DNA from: Oscillospiraceae bacterium
GTDB lineage: Bacteria; Bacillota; Clostridia; Oscillospirales; Oscillospiraceae
Direction: 5' to 3'
Length of the DNA: 64,000 bases
NCBI GenBank assembly: GCA_902765595.1
Contig: CACXAQ010000010.1
Coordinates: forward strand, 1-64,000
In this document: positions 1 to 9,800 of the stretch, piece after piece
Numbering within the stretch: position 1 is the stretch's first letter
How the letters are laid out: every line of letters begins with the position of its first letter
Program-made: the position numbers and the translations under genes
Notes under the pieces: model-generated
Databases searched by the model: none
Told to the model about the DNA's origin: nothing
Seen by the model: the letters and a program-made list of their open reading frames with translations, nothing else

Positions 1-1
1 T

Positions 2-223
2 ATCGAGATGGCGGTTGCCAAGCGCTGCTTCGTCATGGCGAAGAAGGCCGGCGCCACGGACAGCATCACGCTGACGGGCGGCTGCGCGAAGAACGACGGC
101 CTGAAGGAAGCCATCGAGCACGTGCTGAAGCTGAAGGTCGTGAACCTGAAGACCGACCCGCAGCTGATGGGCGCCCTGGGCGCTGCCGAGTATGCCCGCC
201 AGAAGGGCCTGGCCAAGAAGTAA
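2..223 (+). CDS. 2-hydroxyacyl-CoA dehydratase activase, C-terminal end (partial)
   Basis: The reading frame is open from the left edge, so only about the last 73 residues are present. They contain a glycine-rich TGGCAKNDG segment followed by DPQLMGALGAAEYA, which matches the C-terminal part of the BadF/BadG/HgdC family of ATP-dependent activators. Family members use ATP to inject an electron into 2-hydroxyacyl-CoA or benzoyl-CoA dehydratases and reductases in amino-acid fermentation. The ATP-binding N-terminus and cluster-ligating cysteines lie outside the window, so the substrate of the partner enzyme cannot be told. Confidence 0.75.
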   Translation: MEMAVAKRCFVMAKKAGATDSITLTGGCAKNDGLKEAIEHVLKLKVVNLKTDPQLMGALGAAEYARQKGLAKK

Positions 224-236
224 TCAGCCGAAACAT

Positions 237-276
237 AAAAAAGATCTCCGATCCTCGGATCGGAGATCTTTTTTGC
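237..276. terminator. Rho-independent terminator, probably bidirectional
   Basis: A 14-bp perfect inverted repeat (AAGATCTCCGATCC and its complement) is flanked by A and T runs. It sits between the convergent activase fragment and the TraB-family lipoprotein gene and could serve both. Confidence 0.85.
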
Positions 277-288
277 GGAATTTCAGGT

Positions 289-1359
289 TCAGTAGTCCAC
301 CCGCTCCACGGTGAAGCCTGCATCCCGGAGAAGCTGGACCAGGCCCATGTCGCCCACCAGGTGGCCCGCGCCCACGGCAAAGAACACGGTGTCGCCGGCA
401 GCGAGGTACTCTTTTGCGGTCTCGGCCATGCCCACGTTCCGGTCGTCCAGCATGGCCCGGTTGTAGTCCGCCACCAGGGCCAGCTCCTCCTCGGTGTAGT
501 CCTCGGTGCCCTCCTCGGACTGGTTCAGGGCCAGGATGGCGTCATAGTCGCCGGAGAGCCAGGCGCTGTAGAGCTCGTCGATGCTCTCGCCGTACTCGTC
601 CAGATTGTCCAGGGTCTCCCGGATCATCAGCAGATCCAGCTCGTCCGGGAAGCTGTTGAGCAGGCCCATCTGGAAGGCGGCGGACTCCACGCTCCGCACC
701 GGGATCTCATGGTCATAGGCCAGGAGGATCAGCTGGCTGTCCATGGCAAATTCGGGATCCAGGTCGGACCGGGTCATCAGCGCCGCCTGCTCCGTGAGCT
801 GGGACCACATGCCCAGATTGTAGTAGTCCATCAGCGGGGAATAGGCGCCCACCTCGCCCAGAAGCTCCGCGCAGCGCGTATAGAGCTCCTCGGGCATGTG
901 GTCCTTCACCGTGGTGCCGTCGGCGTAGAGGAATTGCTGGTAGTCGGCCATGACGGCGTTCAGGTCCTCCTGATAGGCCACCAGGTCGAACTCCACCGCC
1001 AGGGCGTCACAGCCCAGCAGGATGGGGGAGAGCTTCTCCAGCACGGCGCTGTTGCGCCCGTCGCCCACATGGATGGTGCCGAAGAGGTAGAGGCTATGCC
1101 CCTGAGGGTCGGTGACCTTCCAGAGCATGGGGTGCAGCTCGGCCGGGTCAAAGTCCGGCGTCTCCGGCGTGGGGGCCGGCGTGGGCTCCTCGGTGGGGGC
1201 AGGTGTGGGCTCGGGCGTCGCGGGCGTCTCCGTGGCCGCGGGCGCTTCCGTGGGGACAGGGGTCTCGGGCGCTGGCTGGGACTCCGGGTTCTGGCCGCAG
1301 CCGGTCAGCAGGGCCGCCAGCATCAGCAGCGCCAGCAGCAGGGAAAGCGTCTTTTCCAT
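289..1359 (-). CDS. TraB/GumN family lipoprotein (short form)
   Basis: Predicted 356-residue lipoprotein. The start was chosen because an AGGAGA ribosome site precedes this ATG and because a lipoprotein signal peptide follows at once, with lipobox LTGC and Cys21. A Pro/Thr/Glu-rich linker of about 45 residues leads into a TraB/GumN domain running to the C-terminus, with the family signatures GTIHVGD near its start and GAGHLVGDMG near its end. The family is related to Tiki-type metalloproteases, but its bacterial role is unknown. It would act on the outer face of the membrane. A larger relative lies directly upstream on the same strand with its own promoter region, so this looks like a duplicated pair. 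Confidence 0.85.
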   Translation of the reverse strand: MEKTLSLLLALLMLAALLTGCGQNPESQPAPETPVPTEAPAATETPATPEPTPAPTEEPTPAPTPETPDFDPAELHPMLWKVTDPQGHSLYLFGTIHVGDGRNSAVLEKLSPILLGCDALAVEFDLVAYQEDLNAVMADYQQFLYADGTTVKDHMPEELYTRCAELLGEVGAYSPLMDYYNLGMWSQLTEQAALMTRSDLDPEFAMDSQLILLAYDHEIPVRSVESAAFQMGLLNSFPDELDLLMIRETLDNLDEYGESIDELYSAWLSGDYDAILALNQSEEGTEDYTEEELALVADYNRAMLDDRNVGMAETAKEYLAAGDTVFFAVGAGHLVGDMGLVQLLRDAGFTVERVDY

Positions 1360-1431
1360 TTCATTCTCCTTTGGCTCGGTGCTTCCGGGCAGGCAGAAAG
1401 GCAGCCCGGCCCGTGAGCTTATCATGACTCT

Positions 1432-1460
1432 ATGATAGCCCACGGGCCGGGGATTGTCAA
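1432..1460 (-). promoter_or_regulatory. Sigma-A type promoter for the 289-1359 gene
   Basis: Minus-strand TTGACA (1460-1455), 17-bp spacer, TATCAT (1437-1432). The distance to the start codon at 1359 is about 70 bp. Confidence 0.65.
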
Positions 1461-1492
1461 TGCGGGCCCTTCCGTCCCAAAGGCGGAGGGAC

Positions 1493-3892
1493 TCAGTGGG
1501 TGTCGATCAGGGTCACGGTGTAGCCGGCCGCGCGCAGCGCCTCCACCATGCCGCCCTCGCCCAGCAGGTGGGCCAGGCCCACGGCGCAGAACACGGTCTT
1601 GCCGCTCTGGAGGAATTCCCGGGCCTTCTCCACCATGTTGGCGTTGCGCTCCACCTCCATCTTCTGGTGGTACTCGTCGTAGATGGCAAGCTCGTCCTCA
1701 TCCAGCTCGGCCCGCTCCTCCTCGCTCATGGCTGCCAGCCTTTCGATCAGTGCCGCCTCGTCTCCCAGGCACCAGGCCTCATAGAGCTCGTAGCTGCCGC
1801 TGAGATATTCGCTGCGGGGGATCTCTGTCATCTCCGCCAGGAGCATTTCCTGGACCGGGTCGGTGTAGCCGCCCAGCATGCTCACCTGGAACTGGCCGGA
1901 CTCCACGTCCAGGATCTCCTTTTCCGCCTCCCGTGCCATGCGCATCAGCCGGACGTCCACGCCCTTGTCGGAGCTGAGCTTCCGCCCCTGGGCCAGGTAA
2001 AACTGCTCGATGGCGTTGCCCCAGAGATAGGGCTTCATGTTCTCGGCTGTGTCGGTGTAGTTCCCGGTGACCTTTACCAGATCCATCGCCGCCTTGTACA
2101 CGTCGGAATCCACATGGTTCTGGATGGTGGTGCCGTCGGTGTAGTAGAAGGACTGGAGCAGCAGCTCCCGCAGTTCCTCGTCCTGATCCAGACTTTCCTC
2201 AAAGTTTTCGTCGTCGAACTCCACGGCCAGGGCGTCGGCGGCGTCAAAGGCGTCGTAGATCACCTGGGGCAGGCAGGCGGTGCGGTCGTCCCCGATGTGG
2301 ATGGTGCCCAGCAGGTAAAGGGTGTTTCCTTCCTCATCATCGACCCGATAGAAGACCGGGGTGGGCTTCTGCTCCGGCTCCGGTCCGTCCAGAGGCTCGT
2401 CCAGGATGCCCTTGGCGGCGTCGTTGGTATAGAGGCTCAGCGCCAGGTTCAGCTCCATATCCAGAGAGCAGGGCTGCCCCTCGATGGTATGGATGCCGGC
2501 GTAGCTGAGATTCAGGGCCGTGGGGATGCCGGAGACCTGTTCCACGGCCAGAAAGCCCGTCAGGGACTTGGTGAGATAACTCTCCGCGTGGTCGTCCAGG
2601 ATAGTGGGCTCGGCGGAGAACAGGCTCTCGCAGACCAGGTCTTTGACACGCAGACCGTAGTCGTCGCCGCCGGAAAAGCTGATGAGCCGGTAGGCGCCCA
2701 CGTCCTTGCTCTCGGCGTCCTTCAGATCCGTGGAGAAGGGAAAATAGTCGGTGAGGAAGCTGGAAACGTTCTTCCGGGCCTCCGCGGTGTACATGGAAGT
2801 CTCCTCGGTCTCGCCATCGTCGTATTCCATGGTCATCTTCCCGCTTTCCAAACGCATCTCATACTTGTATGAGTAAGACTGCATGCTGGAGTAGTCCACC
2901 GCGGAGATGTTGTTCTCCTCGTGGATCAGCATGTCGGAAACCCGGTCGATGGCATTGAGCGTGTCATAGTAACGGACGGAGTAGCCGGCCGCTTGGGTGT
3001 AGAAGTTGCCGTTGAAGACGGCGGAGCAGACCTTGGCGTGCCGCAGGATCGTCCGGGCGCGCATCACGGTCAGGGGCGCCGTGGGATCGTCCAGAGACTC
3101 GTAGGGCTTCACGCTCTGGGGAACGGAGCCGGTGAGATCCAGGGCCTCGGGGATCTGGAAACGGCCCTCGTACCGGGTGCTGACCGTAAGGCCCCCAAAG
3201 CGGTAGCGCAGAGAGTAGGCAGCCTCGGTCAGCGCCCCGTCGGGGGAGACCAGGGCGGTACCGGCGGCCTCCAGCAGCTCCGCCTCCTGGGGCAGGGCCC
3301 AGGCTTCGGCGGCGTCGGGCGCGTCAAAGCGGAGGGTGTAGCCGCCCTCGGCCTCCTCCGACGTCAGGCTGCCGTACAGGGAGGCGTCCAGCAGCAGCAA
3401 GGGGAGCTGGCCGGCCAGGAAATCCGCCTGCCGGACCTCGGAGCAGTACAGCGCGCCCTTGAGATCCACGTATTCGATCCCGTCGGCATAGGTCAGCAGC
3501 TGGGTGGTCTTGGTATCGCGGCCCATGGTCAGCTCGTCCTTTACCACAGCCACCAGGGAATCGCTCCCCAGACCCTGGTATTGGGCATGGCGCTCGGTTG
3601 TCTCGGTGAGGGTCATCAGCGGGCCGGGCTCTTCCGCGGTATAGTCCGGGAGACTGATCTCCTGGACGATGCTGTAATCGGCGCAGAGTAGCTCCGCCTC
3701 ACGGAGCCTGTTTGCACCCTCTGCGTAGAGCTCCGCCGCGTCCGGCTGCCGGGGGGTGGGCTCGGGCGTGGGCTCCCGGACGGCGGGCGCGCCAGCCGGG
3801 GAGTCGGGGGCCGGTGTGCTGCAGCCGGCCAGAACGGTGCCGATCAGGCAGAGACAGAGCAGCAGCGCGAGGACTCTGGAACCTGTTTTCAT
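1493..3892 (-). CDS. Large TraB/GumN family lipoprotein with extra N-terminal domain
   Basis: Predicted 799-residue lipoprotein starting at an ATG preceded by AAGGAGG. The signal peptide ends in lipobox LAGC with Cys24. A Pro-rich linker is followed by roughly 450 residues I cannot assign to a family, rich in beta-type sequence and repeatedly mentioning Tyr/Asp/Glu. The last ~270 residues are a TraB/GumN domain with GTIHIGDD at its start and VGLAHLLGEGG near its end, matching the neighbouring shorter protein. The N-terminal region may be an independent binding domain fused to the TraB unit. The cell-surface location is inferred from the lipobox; the substrate is unknown. Confidence 0.8.
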   Translation of the reverse strand: MKTGSRVLALLLCLCLIGTVLAGCSTPAPDSPAGAPAVREPTPEPTPRQPDAAELYAEGANRLREAELLCADYSIVQEISLPDYTAEEPGPLMTLTETTERHAQYQGLGSDSLVAVVKDELTMGRDTKTTQLLTYADGIEYVDLKGALYCSEVRQADFLAGQLPLLLLDASLYGSLTSEEAEGGYTLRFDAPDAAEAWALPQEAELLEAAGTALVSPDGALTEAAYSLRYRFGGLTVSTRYEGRFQIPEALDLTGSVPQSVKPYESLDDPTAPLTVMRARTILRHAKVCSAVFNGNFYTQAAGYSVRYYDTLNAIDRVSDMLIHEENNISAVDYSSMQSYSYKYEMRLESGKMTMEYDDGETEETSMYTAEARKNVSSFLTDYFPFSTDLKDAESKDVGAYRLISFSGGDDYGLRVKDLVCESLFSAEPTILDDHAESYLTKSLTGFLAVEQVSGIPTALNLSYAGIHTIEGQPCSLDMELNLALSLYTNDAAKGILDEPLDGPEPEQKPTPVFYRVDDEEGNTLYLLGTIHIGDDRTACLPQVIYDAFDAADALAVEFDDENFEESLDQDEELRELLLQSFYYTDGTTIQNHVDSDVYKAAMDLVKVTGNYTDTAENMKPYLWGNAIEQFYLAQGRKLSSDKGVDVRLMRMAREAEKEILDVESGQFQVSMLGGYTDPVQEMLLAEMTEIPRSEYLSGSYELYEAWCLGDEAALIERLAAMSEEERAELDEDELAIYDEYHQKMEVERNANMVEKAREFLQSGKTVFCAVGLAHLLGEGGMVEALRAAGYTVTLIDTH

Positions 3893-4139
3893 GGTATGAC
3901 GCCTCCTTATGTCTTGATCCGCGGTCTGCGCGCGGCAAAGGGGATCTGCGGCGGGGCCGGGCGCAAGCCGGAACCGTGCGCTCTCTATCGTATAACGGAT
4001 GAGAGGGGAAAAAGGTTTCAAAGTTTTCTACTTTATTTTCTGCAGGAGACGGACAGGGGAATGAAGAGCTGACAAGGCGGCGCTGCCGCCGGAGTCGGGG
4101 ATCTTTTGTCAAAATAACACAAAAGAAGGGCGGAGGGAC

Positions 4140-4168
4140 TTGCTTTTATTTGTGAATAAAAGTATAAT
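4140..4168 (+). promoter_or_regulatory. Promoter of ilvE
   Basis: TTGCTT (4140-4145), exactly 17 bp, TATAAT (4163-4168). The same two hexamers with the same spacing recur upstream of the lipoprotein at 51490. Confidence 0.75.
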
Positions 4169-4219
4169 AAAGCACAGAGCGGATCGCAGCCAAACAATAA
4201 CAATGGAGGTTGATGTTCT

Positions 4220-5220
4220 ATGCAAATCGATATCATCCGCACCACGAACCCGCGCACCAAGCCCGAAATGAAGGGCATTCGCTTCGGCACTTACTTTTCC
4301 GACCACATGTTCCTCATGAACTACACCGAGGGCAAGGGCTGGTACAATCCCCGCATCGTGCCCTACGGCACCATCGAGCTGGAGCCGTCGGCCATGGTCT
4401 TCCACTATGCCCAGGAGATCTTCGAGGGCATGAAGGCCTACCGCACCGAGAAGGGCAATATCCAGCTGTTCCGCCCCATGGATAATATCAACCGCTTCAA
4501 CAACTCCGGCGTCAAGCTCTGCATCCCCCACATCCCCGAGGAGGATTTCCTGCAGGCGCTGAAGACTTTGGTGGAAGTGGATAAGGATTGGGTTCCCTCC
4601 GAGCCCGATACCAGCCTTTATATCCGCCCCTTCGCCATCGCGCTGGACCCGCAGCTGGGCGTGCACGTGGCCAAGAACTACCTGTTCTGCATCATCACCT
4701 GCCCGGTGGGCGCCTATTATCCCGAGGGCTTGAACCCGGTCAAGATCGCGGTGGAAGCCCGCGAGGTCCGCGCGGTCCGCGGCGGCACCGGCTTTACCAA
4801 GTGCGGCGGCAACTACGCGGCCTCCCTGCATGCCAGCCATAAGTGGGCGCCATGAACGTCATGTTCAAGATCAACGGCAAGATCGTGACCCCGTCCCTGG
4901 AGAAGGGCACCGTGCTGCCCGGCGTCACCCGCCGCACCGCGCTGCAGATCCTGCGGCACTGGGGCTACGAGGTGGAGGAGCGCGACCTGTCCATCGACGA
5001 GCTGATCGAGGCTGCCGACAACGGCACCCTGGAGGAGGCCTGGGGCACCGGCACCGCCGCCGTCATCTCCCCCATCGGCGAGATCTCCTTCCAGGACAAG
5101 GTCCACGTGATCGGCGGCTTCAAGATCGGCGAGCTGACCCAGAAGCTGTACGACACCATCACCGCCATCCAGTGGGGCAAGGCTGAGGATCCCTTCGGCT
5201 GGGTGGAGCCCGTCTGCTGA
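4220..5220 (+). pseudogene. ilvE: Branched-chain amino acid aminotransferase, broken by internal deletion and frameshift
   Basis: PLP-dependent transamination of valine, leucine and isoleucine. The first frame (4220 to about 4843) gives a normal BCAT N-terminal half, including FEGMKAYR and the PLP-lysine region TKCGGNYAASL. The C-terminal half continues from about 4843 in another frame, beginning GAMNVMFKINGK and ending in PFGWVEPVC. Family alignment from memory indicates that roughly 20-25 residues between these points (the GYxQVLWLDG stretch) are missing, with a length not divisible by three. The first frame stops at 4855. A strong GGAGG site and promoter upstream imply a formerly functional gene. 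It may instead be an assembly error, since loss of ilvE would make the cell auxotrophic. Confidence 0.8.
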
Positions 5221-5240
5221 ACAAAAACCGCATAGATCCC

Positions 5241-5276
5241 AAAACCGCCTGACGATCTCCGTCAGGCGGTTTTTTC
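5241..5276 (+). terminator. Terminator after ilvE
   Basis: AACCGCCTGAC pairs with GTCAGGCGGTT around a 7-nt loop, followed by six T. Its 3' arm recurs at 5505-5520. Confidence 0.85.
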
Positions 5277-5521
5277 CGCGACGAAACCCAGAAAAAGCCT
5301 CGCAGAGTTTTTCGCCTCGCAAGGCGAAAAAACAATTTGAATCCGTTTTTTCCGGGGGCGTGTACCTCGGAAAAAACACTTCTCACCCTGCAAGTGTGCG
5401 AGCGACTCTCATCCTGATGGACTGGCAGCGCGTCACAAGCGAGTGCGCGCAGCAGGGTGCGACCCTTTTGCATGCAGAGGCTTGCAGCCTTTGCATGCAG
5501 CGTTCCGTCAGGCGGTTTTTC
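5277..5521. other. Intergenic segment bounded by duplicated terminator arm
   Basis: No gene is supported here. The segment contains small inverted repeats (for example TTTTTCGCCT/AGGCGAAAAA near 5313-5332 and TGCATGC repeats near 5470-5500). It is bounded on both sides by CCGTCAGGCGGTTTTT, at 5259-5274 and 5505-5520. The piece TTGAATCCGTT near 5337 recurs next to the hairpin at 25033-25086. Confidence 0.5.
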
Positions 5522-5549
5522 TTGACCTTTTTTCGGGGAATGGTATACT
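5522..5549 (+). promoter_or_regulatory. Promoter of sbcDC
   Basis: TTGACC (5522-5527), 16-bp spacer, TATACT (5544-5549), 38 bp before the sbcD start. Confidence 0.65.
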
Positions 5550-5586
5550 TTTCTTAAGAAACAATACAGAAACGGAGGTGCTGTCG

Positions 5587-6828
5587 GTGCGCTTTCTGCA
5601 TCTTGCCGATCTGCATCTGGGGAAATCCATCCACGGGGTCTCCCTGCTGGAAAACGGAGATCAGCCCTGCTGGGTCGATCGCTTCCTGGACCTCGCAGCG
5701 GAAGTGAAGCCCGACGCGGTGCTGATCGCCGGGGACGTCTATGACCGCAGCGCCCCCTCCGGGGACGCGGTGCAGCTGCTGAGCCGGATGCTCACGGCCC
5801 TAGCGGAGCGGAAGATCCCGGTACTGCTGGTGGCGGGGAACCATGACTCGGCCCAGCGCCTGTCCTTCCTGGGACCCATCCTGGCCCGGGGCGGCGTGCA
5901 CATCTCCCGGCCACTCTATGAGTCGGCGGAGCTGCGCCATGTGACATTGGAGGATGCGCACGGCCCCGTGACCTTCTGGCTGCTGCCCTACGTCTTCCCG
6001 GCCCTGATCGCCCAGAGCCTGGGGGACGAGAGCCTGCGGGACAACGACACCGCGCTGCGCGCGCTCCTTGCGCGGCAGCCCATCGACTATACACAGCGCA
6101 ACGTCCTCATCGCCCACCAGAACGTGACCGCCGGCGGCGCCGAGGCGCCCCGGGGCGGCTCGGAAACCATGGTGGGGGGCGTGGGCCAGGTGGACTACAC
6201 CGTCTTCGACGGCTTTGATTACGTGGCCCTGGGCCACATCCACGGGGCATACGCCGTGGGCCGGGACACGGTGCGCTACGCGGGCTCGCCCCTCTGCTAT
6301 CACTTTGACGAGACCCGCCAGCGGGCCAAGGGCCCTGTGCTGGTGGAGCTGGGGGCCAAGGGGGAGCCGGTGCGCACGGAGACCCGGCTGATCCCGCCCC
6401 TGCACCCCATGCGGGAGCTGCGGGGGAGCTATGCGGAGCTCCGGGATGAGATGCTGGCGGACCCGCGGCGGGGCGAATACCTGCGCCTGGTGCTGACTGA
6501 CTGCCGCGTCACCCCCGAGATCGCCGCCTTTTTCCGGGACCTGACGGAGAGCCGGGAGAGCATCCTGATGGAGCTCTGCTCGGACTACGCGGCCTTTGCG
6601 GGGGAGAGCGCCGGGGCCGGCGGGGGCGCGCCGGAGAAGGGCCTGGCGGAGCTCTTCGGGGACTTTTACACCGAGCGCAGCGGCGGGATCCCGCCCACGG
6701 ACCGGGACCGGGAGCTGCTGGCCTTCGCCCAGCGGCAGACCCTGCAGGCCGACGCCCGGTCTGCCCCCACGGAGAAGGAGACGGAGGCGCTGCTGGACTA
6801 TCTGCTGAGACAGGAGGGACGCCGATGA
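5587..6828 (+). CDS. sbcD: Exonuclease subunit SbcD (Mre11-type nuclease)
   Basis: 413-residue metallophosphoesterase of the SbcCD complex, which cleaves DNA hairpins and protein-blocked ends. The GTG start is chosen because GGAGG lies 8 nt upstream and MRFLHLADLHLG begins the phosphoesterase fold. Metal-binding motifs are in order: DLHLG, GDVYD, GNHD, AHQNV and GHIH. The stop codon overlaps the start of sbcC (ATGA), so the subunits are translationally coupled. The substrate preference of SbcCD for hairpins is notable in a window this rich in palindromes. Confidence 0.95.
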   Translation: MRFLHLADLHLGKSIHGVSLLENGDQPCWVDRFLDLAAEVKPDAVLIAGDVYDRSAPSGDAVQLLSRMLTALAERKIPVLLVAGNHDSAQRLSFLGPILARGGVHISRPLYESAELRHVTLEDAHGPVTFWLLPYVFPALIAQSLGDESLRDNDTALRALLARQPIDYTQRNVLIAHQNVTAGGAEAPRGGSETMVGGVGQVDYTVFDGFDYVALGHIHGAYAVGRDTVRYAGSPLCYHFDETRQRAKGPVLVELGAKGEPVRTETRLIPPLHPMRELRGSYAELRDEMLADPRRGEYLRLVLTDCRVTPEIAAFFRDLTESRESILMELCSDYAAFAGESAGAGGGAPEKGLAELFGDFYTERSGGIPPTDRDRELLAFAQRQTLQADARSAPTEKETEALLDYLLRQEGRR

Positions 6829-9800
6829 GACCGCTCAGTCTGGAAATGACCGCCTTCGGCTCCTACGCGGAGACCACCGTCGTCCCCTTCGAGGAATTGA
6901 AGCAGGGCCTGTATCTGGTGACGGGGGACACCGGCGCCGGCAAGACCACCATCTTCGACGCCATCACCTTTGCCCTCTACGGGGTGGCCAGCGGCAGCGA
7001 GCGCAGCGCCGATATGCTGCACTGCGACCATGTGCCCCGCTCGACGGACACGACGGTAACGCTGCGCTTCCTGCAGAGCGGGAAGGAATACAGCGTCCGG
7101 CGCTGGCTCCACTACAGCAAAAAGCGGGGCACGGAGGATCAGTACGGCGACGGCAAGCCCGACGCCCTGCTGCTGGAGCCGGACCGGGAGCCCACCGAGG
7201 GCGCCATGAAGGTCACGGCCCGCTGCGAGGAGCTGCTGGGCCTGAACGCGGAGCAGTTTCGCAAGATCATCATGCTGGCCCAGGGGGAATTCCGGGAATT
7301 CCTGCGGGCCGACAGCGATAAGAAAAACGAGATCCTGGGCAAGCTCTTTGACAATACCGCGGTGCTCCGTTACCAGAATCTGCTGCTGGCGGCCCGGGAC
7401 GAGCTGCGCAGCCGCCGCGACGCCTGGGCAGACCGGCTGCGGAACCTGATGCAAAACAGCTTCCAGACACCGCCGGATCTGAGCGATGACGCACGGGAGG
7501 CCTACCTTCCCGGGCACCCGGAGCTGATCGAAAATCTGCGCCGCCTGAGAGACACGGACCGGGCGGAGCTGGAGCAGCTCTCCGCCCTGCGGGACGCGCT
7601 CCATGCCGCCATCGGCGCGCTGAACACCCGCAAGGGCGCGGCCGCGGCGGATCAGGCCCGACTGGAGGAGCTGGCCCGGCTGCGCCTGCTCCTTGCGGAA
7701 GCAGAGGGCCGGGACCCGGAAATGGCTTCCCGGCGGGAGCGGATGCACCGGGTGGACGCCGCCTTCCACCGGGCCAAGCCCGCCATGGACCGGCTGGAGC
7801 GGGCCTATGACGCGCTGAACAGCACCCTCGGGGAGATCGAGACGCTGCGAGAGGAGCTGGAAGGGCAGAACGAGGCCGCAGAAAAGGCCCAGGCAGCCGT
7901 GAACGCGGACGAGGCCGCGAGCCGGGAGCTGACGGGCATCGCCGCCCGGCTCCGGACCATGGAAGAGCAGCGGCCCCGTTACCGGGAACTGACGGAGCGG
8001 GAGAAGGAGCGGCAGGCGGCGGAGGACGCGGCGGAGGCCGCCCGGGCGGAACAGACTGCCCGGGAGACAGAGCTGGACCAACGCGCCGCGGAGCTGGACG
8101 CCCTGCGCACCCGGCTTTCCGGGCTGGAGGGGGCCGAGCTGGAGGCCCGGGAGACAGAGCTGGAGAACCGGAAGGCTCGGGAGACTCTCGCGGCCCTTGC
8201 CGGGGAGAACGGCATCCGGCCAAGGCTCCTGCAGCTGAGGCGGGAGGAGCAGGAGCGGGACGCCATGGAGCGCTGCTTTGCGGAGCTGACGGCAGCCGCG
8301 GCAGCGGCGGCGGAGCGCTATGCGGCGCTGTACCGGCGCTTCATCGCCGGGCAGGCCGGCCTGCTGGCCCGGGACCTGCGGGAGACCCTGAGGGAACAGG
8401 GGGAGGCAGCCTGTCCGGTCTGCGGCAGCAGACTGTGCCGGGATCATCTGCCAAGGCTCGCGGAGCTTCCCGAAGAGACGCCGGACCAGGCAGCCCTGGA
8501 CGCGGCCAGGAACGCGCTGGACCGGGCGGAGCAAAGCCGAAACGCCCAGAAGACCAGGGCGGAAGCCCTGGGCGCCGCCCTGGAAGCCCGGAAGCGGGCC
8601 CTGCTGGAGCAGGCGCGGCTGTTGCTGCCGGACTGTGCCCGCTGGGAGACGCTGGCCGGAGAGGATTATCTAACGCAGGCCATCGAGCGGGCGCAGGAGG
8701 AAGAAAAGAAGAGCGCGGGCCGTCTGGCCCGGGCAAAGGCGCGCCTGGCCCTGCGGACAAGCATCCGGGAACAGATCCCGGAGAATGAGACGCAGATCCA
8801 GATCCTGCGGGAGCGCCTTGCGGAGCTGCAGCGCAGCTTTCAGGAGCAGACGGCGGCGGCCCGGGCGGCGGAGGCCGTCATCGGGGAGCTGAGAAAGCAG
8901 CTGCCCTATCCGGGCGAGGAAGAGGCCGCGGCGGAGGCGCGGCGGCTGGAGCGCCGCCGGGACCTGCTCGCCGGGCAGATCCGGACGCACCTGGAGGCGC
9001 TCACGGAGGCAAAACAGCGCTGCGCCAACCAAATGGGCAGCCTGCAGGAAAAGGAAAACGCCGTCGCAAAGCTGACGGCGGAGCAGGCGGCGGCCCTTGC
9101 CGCCATGGACCGGGCCCTTGCGGACGGGGGTTTTTCCGATCCGGAGGCGGTAAAAGAAGCCCTTGCGCCCCTGGGAGAGCGGGACGCGGAGGATTGGCTG
9201 CTCCGGGAGCAGGCGGCGATCACCGAGCAGGAGAGCCAAAAGCGCCACCTGCGCGAGCAGGTCCAAAAGCTTGCGGCGGAGACCGCCGGCATCGAGCCGA
9301 CGGACCTGGCGGCCCTGGAGCAGGAGCTGGAGGAGCGCACCGCGGCCTTCGAGGAGGCGAACCGGACCTGCGCGGGGCGGGAGGCCCTGCTGCAGAACCA
9401 CGGCATGGTGCTGGAAAAGGCCGAGGAGGCGCAAAAAGCCCTGGACGATACCGAGAGCGCCTGGATCCGGCTGGACAGGCTCGCCTCCCTTGCGGCGGGG
9501 ACCAGCGGCGAGGGCGGCAAGCTCAGCTTTGACCGCTATGTGATGGGCGCGGTGTTCCGGGAGATCCTGGAGATGGCCAACCGGCGTCTCGCCCTGATGA
9601 GCGGCGGGCGCTACGAGCTGGCCCACAAGCTGGGGGCCGACCGACGCAACGCCCGGGCGGGCCTGGAGATCGAGGTGCTGGACAACAGCACCGGCCAGCG
9701 GCGGGGCTCCGGCTCCCTCTCCGGGGGCGAGGCCTTCTTCACCTCCCTGGCCCTGGCTCTTGGCCTGGCGGACGTGGCGCAGAACCACGCCGGCGGACGG

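Noticed and set aside
361..1416. Long open frame opposite the TraB-type lipoprotein gene
   Set aside because: It is the mirror of a strongly supported gene in GC-rich DNA, has no ribosome site and gives no recognisable protein. Many similar long shadow frames occur opposite sbcC, htpG, malQ and the ABC genes.
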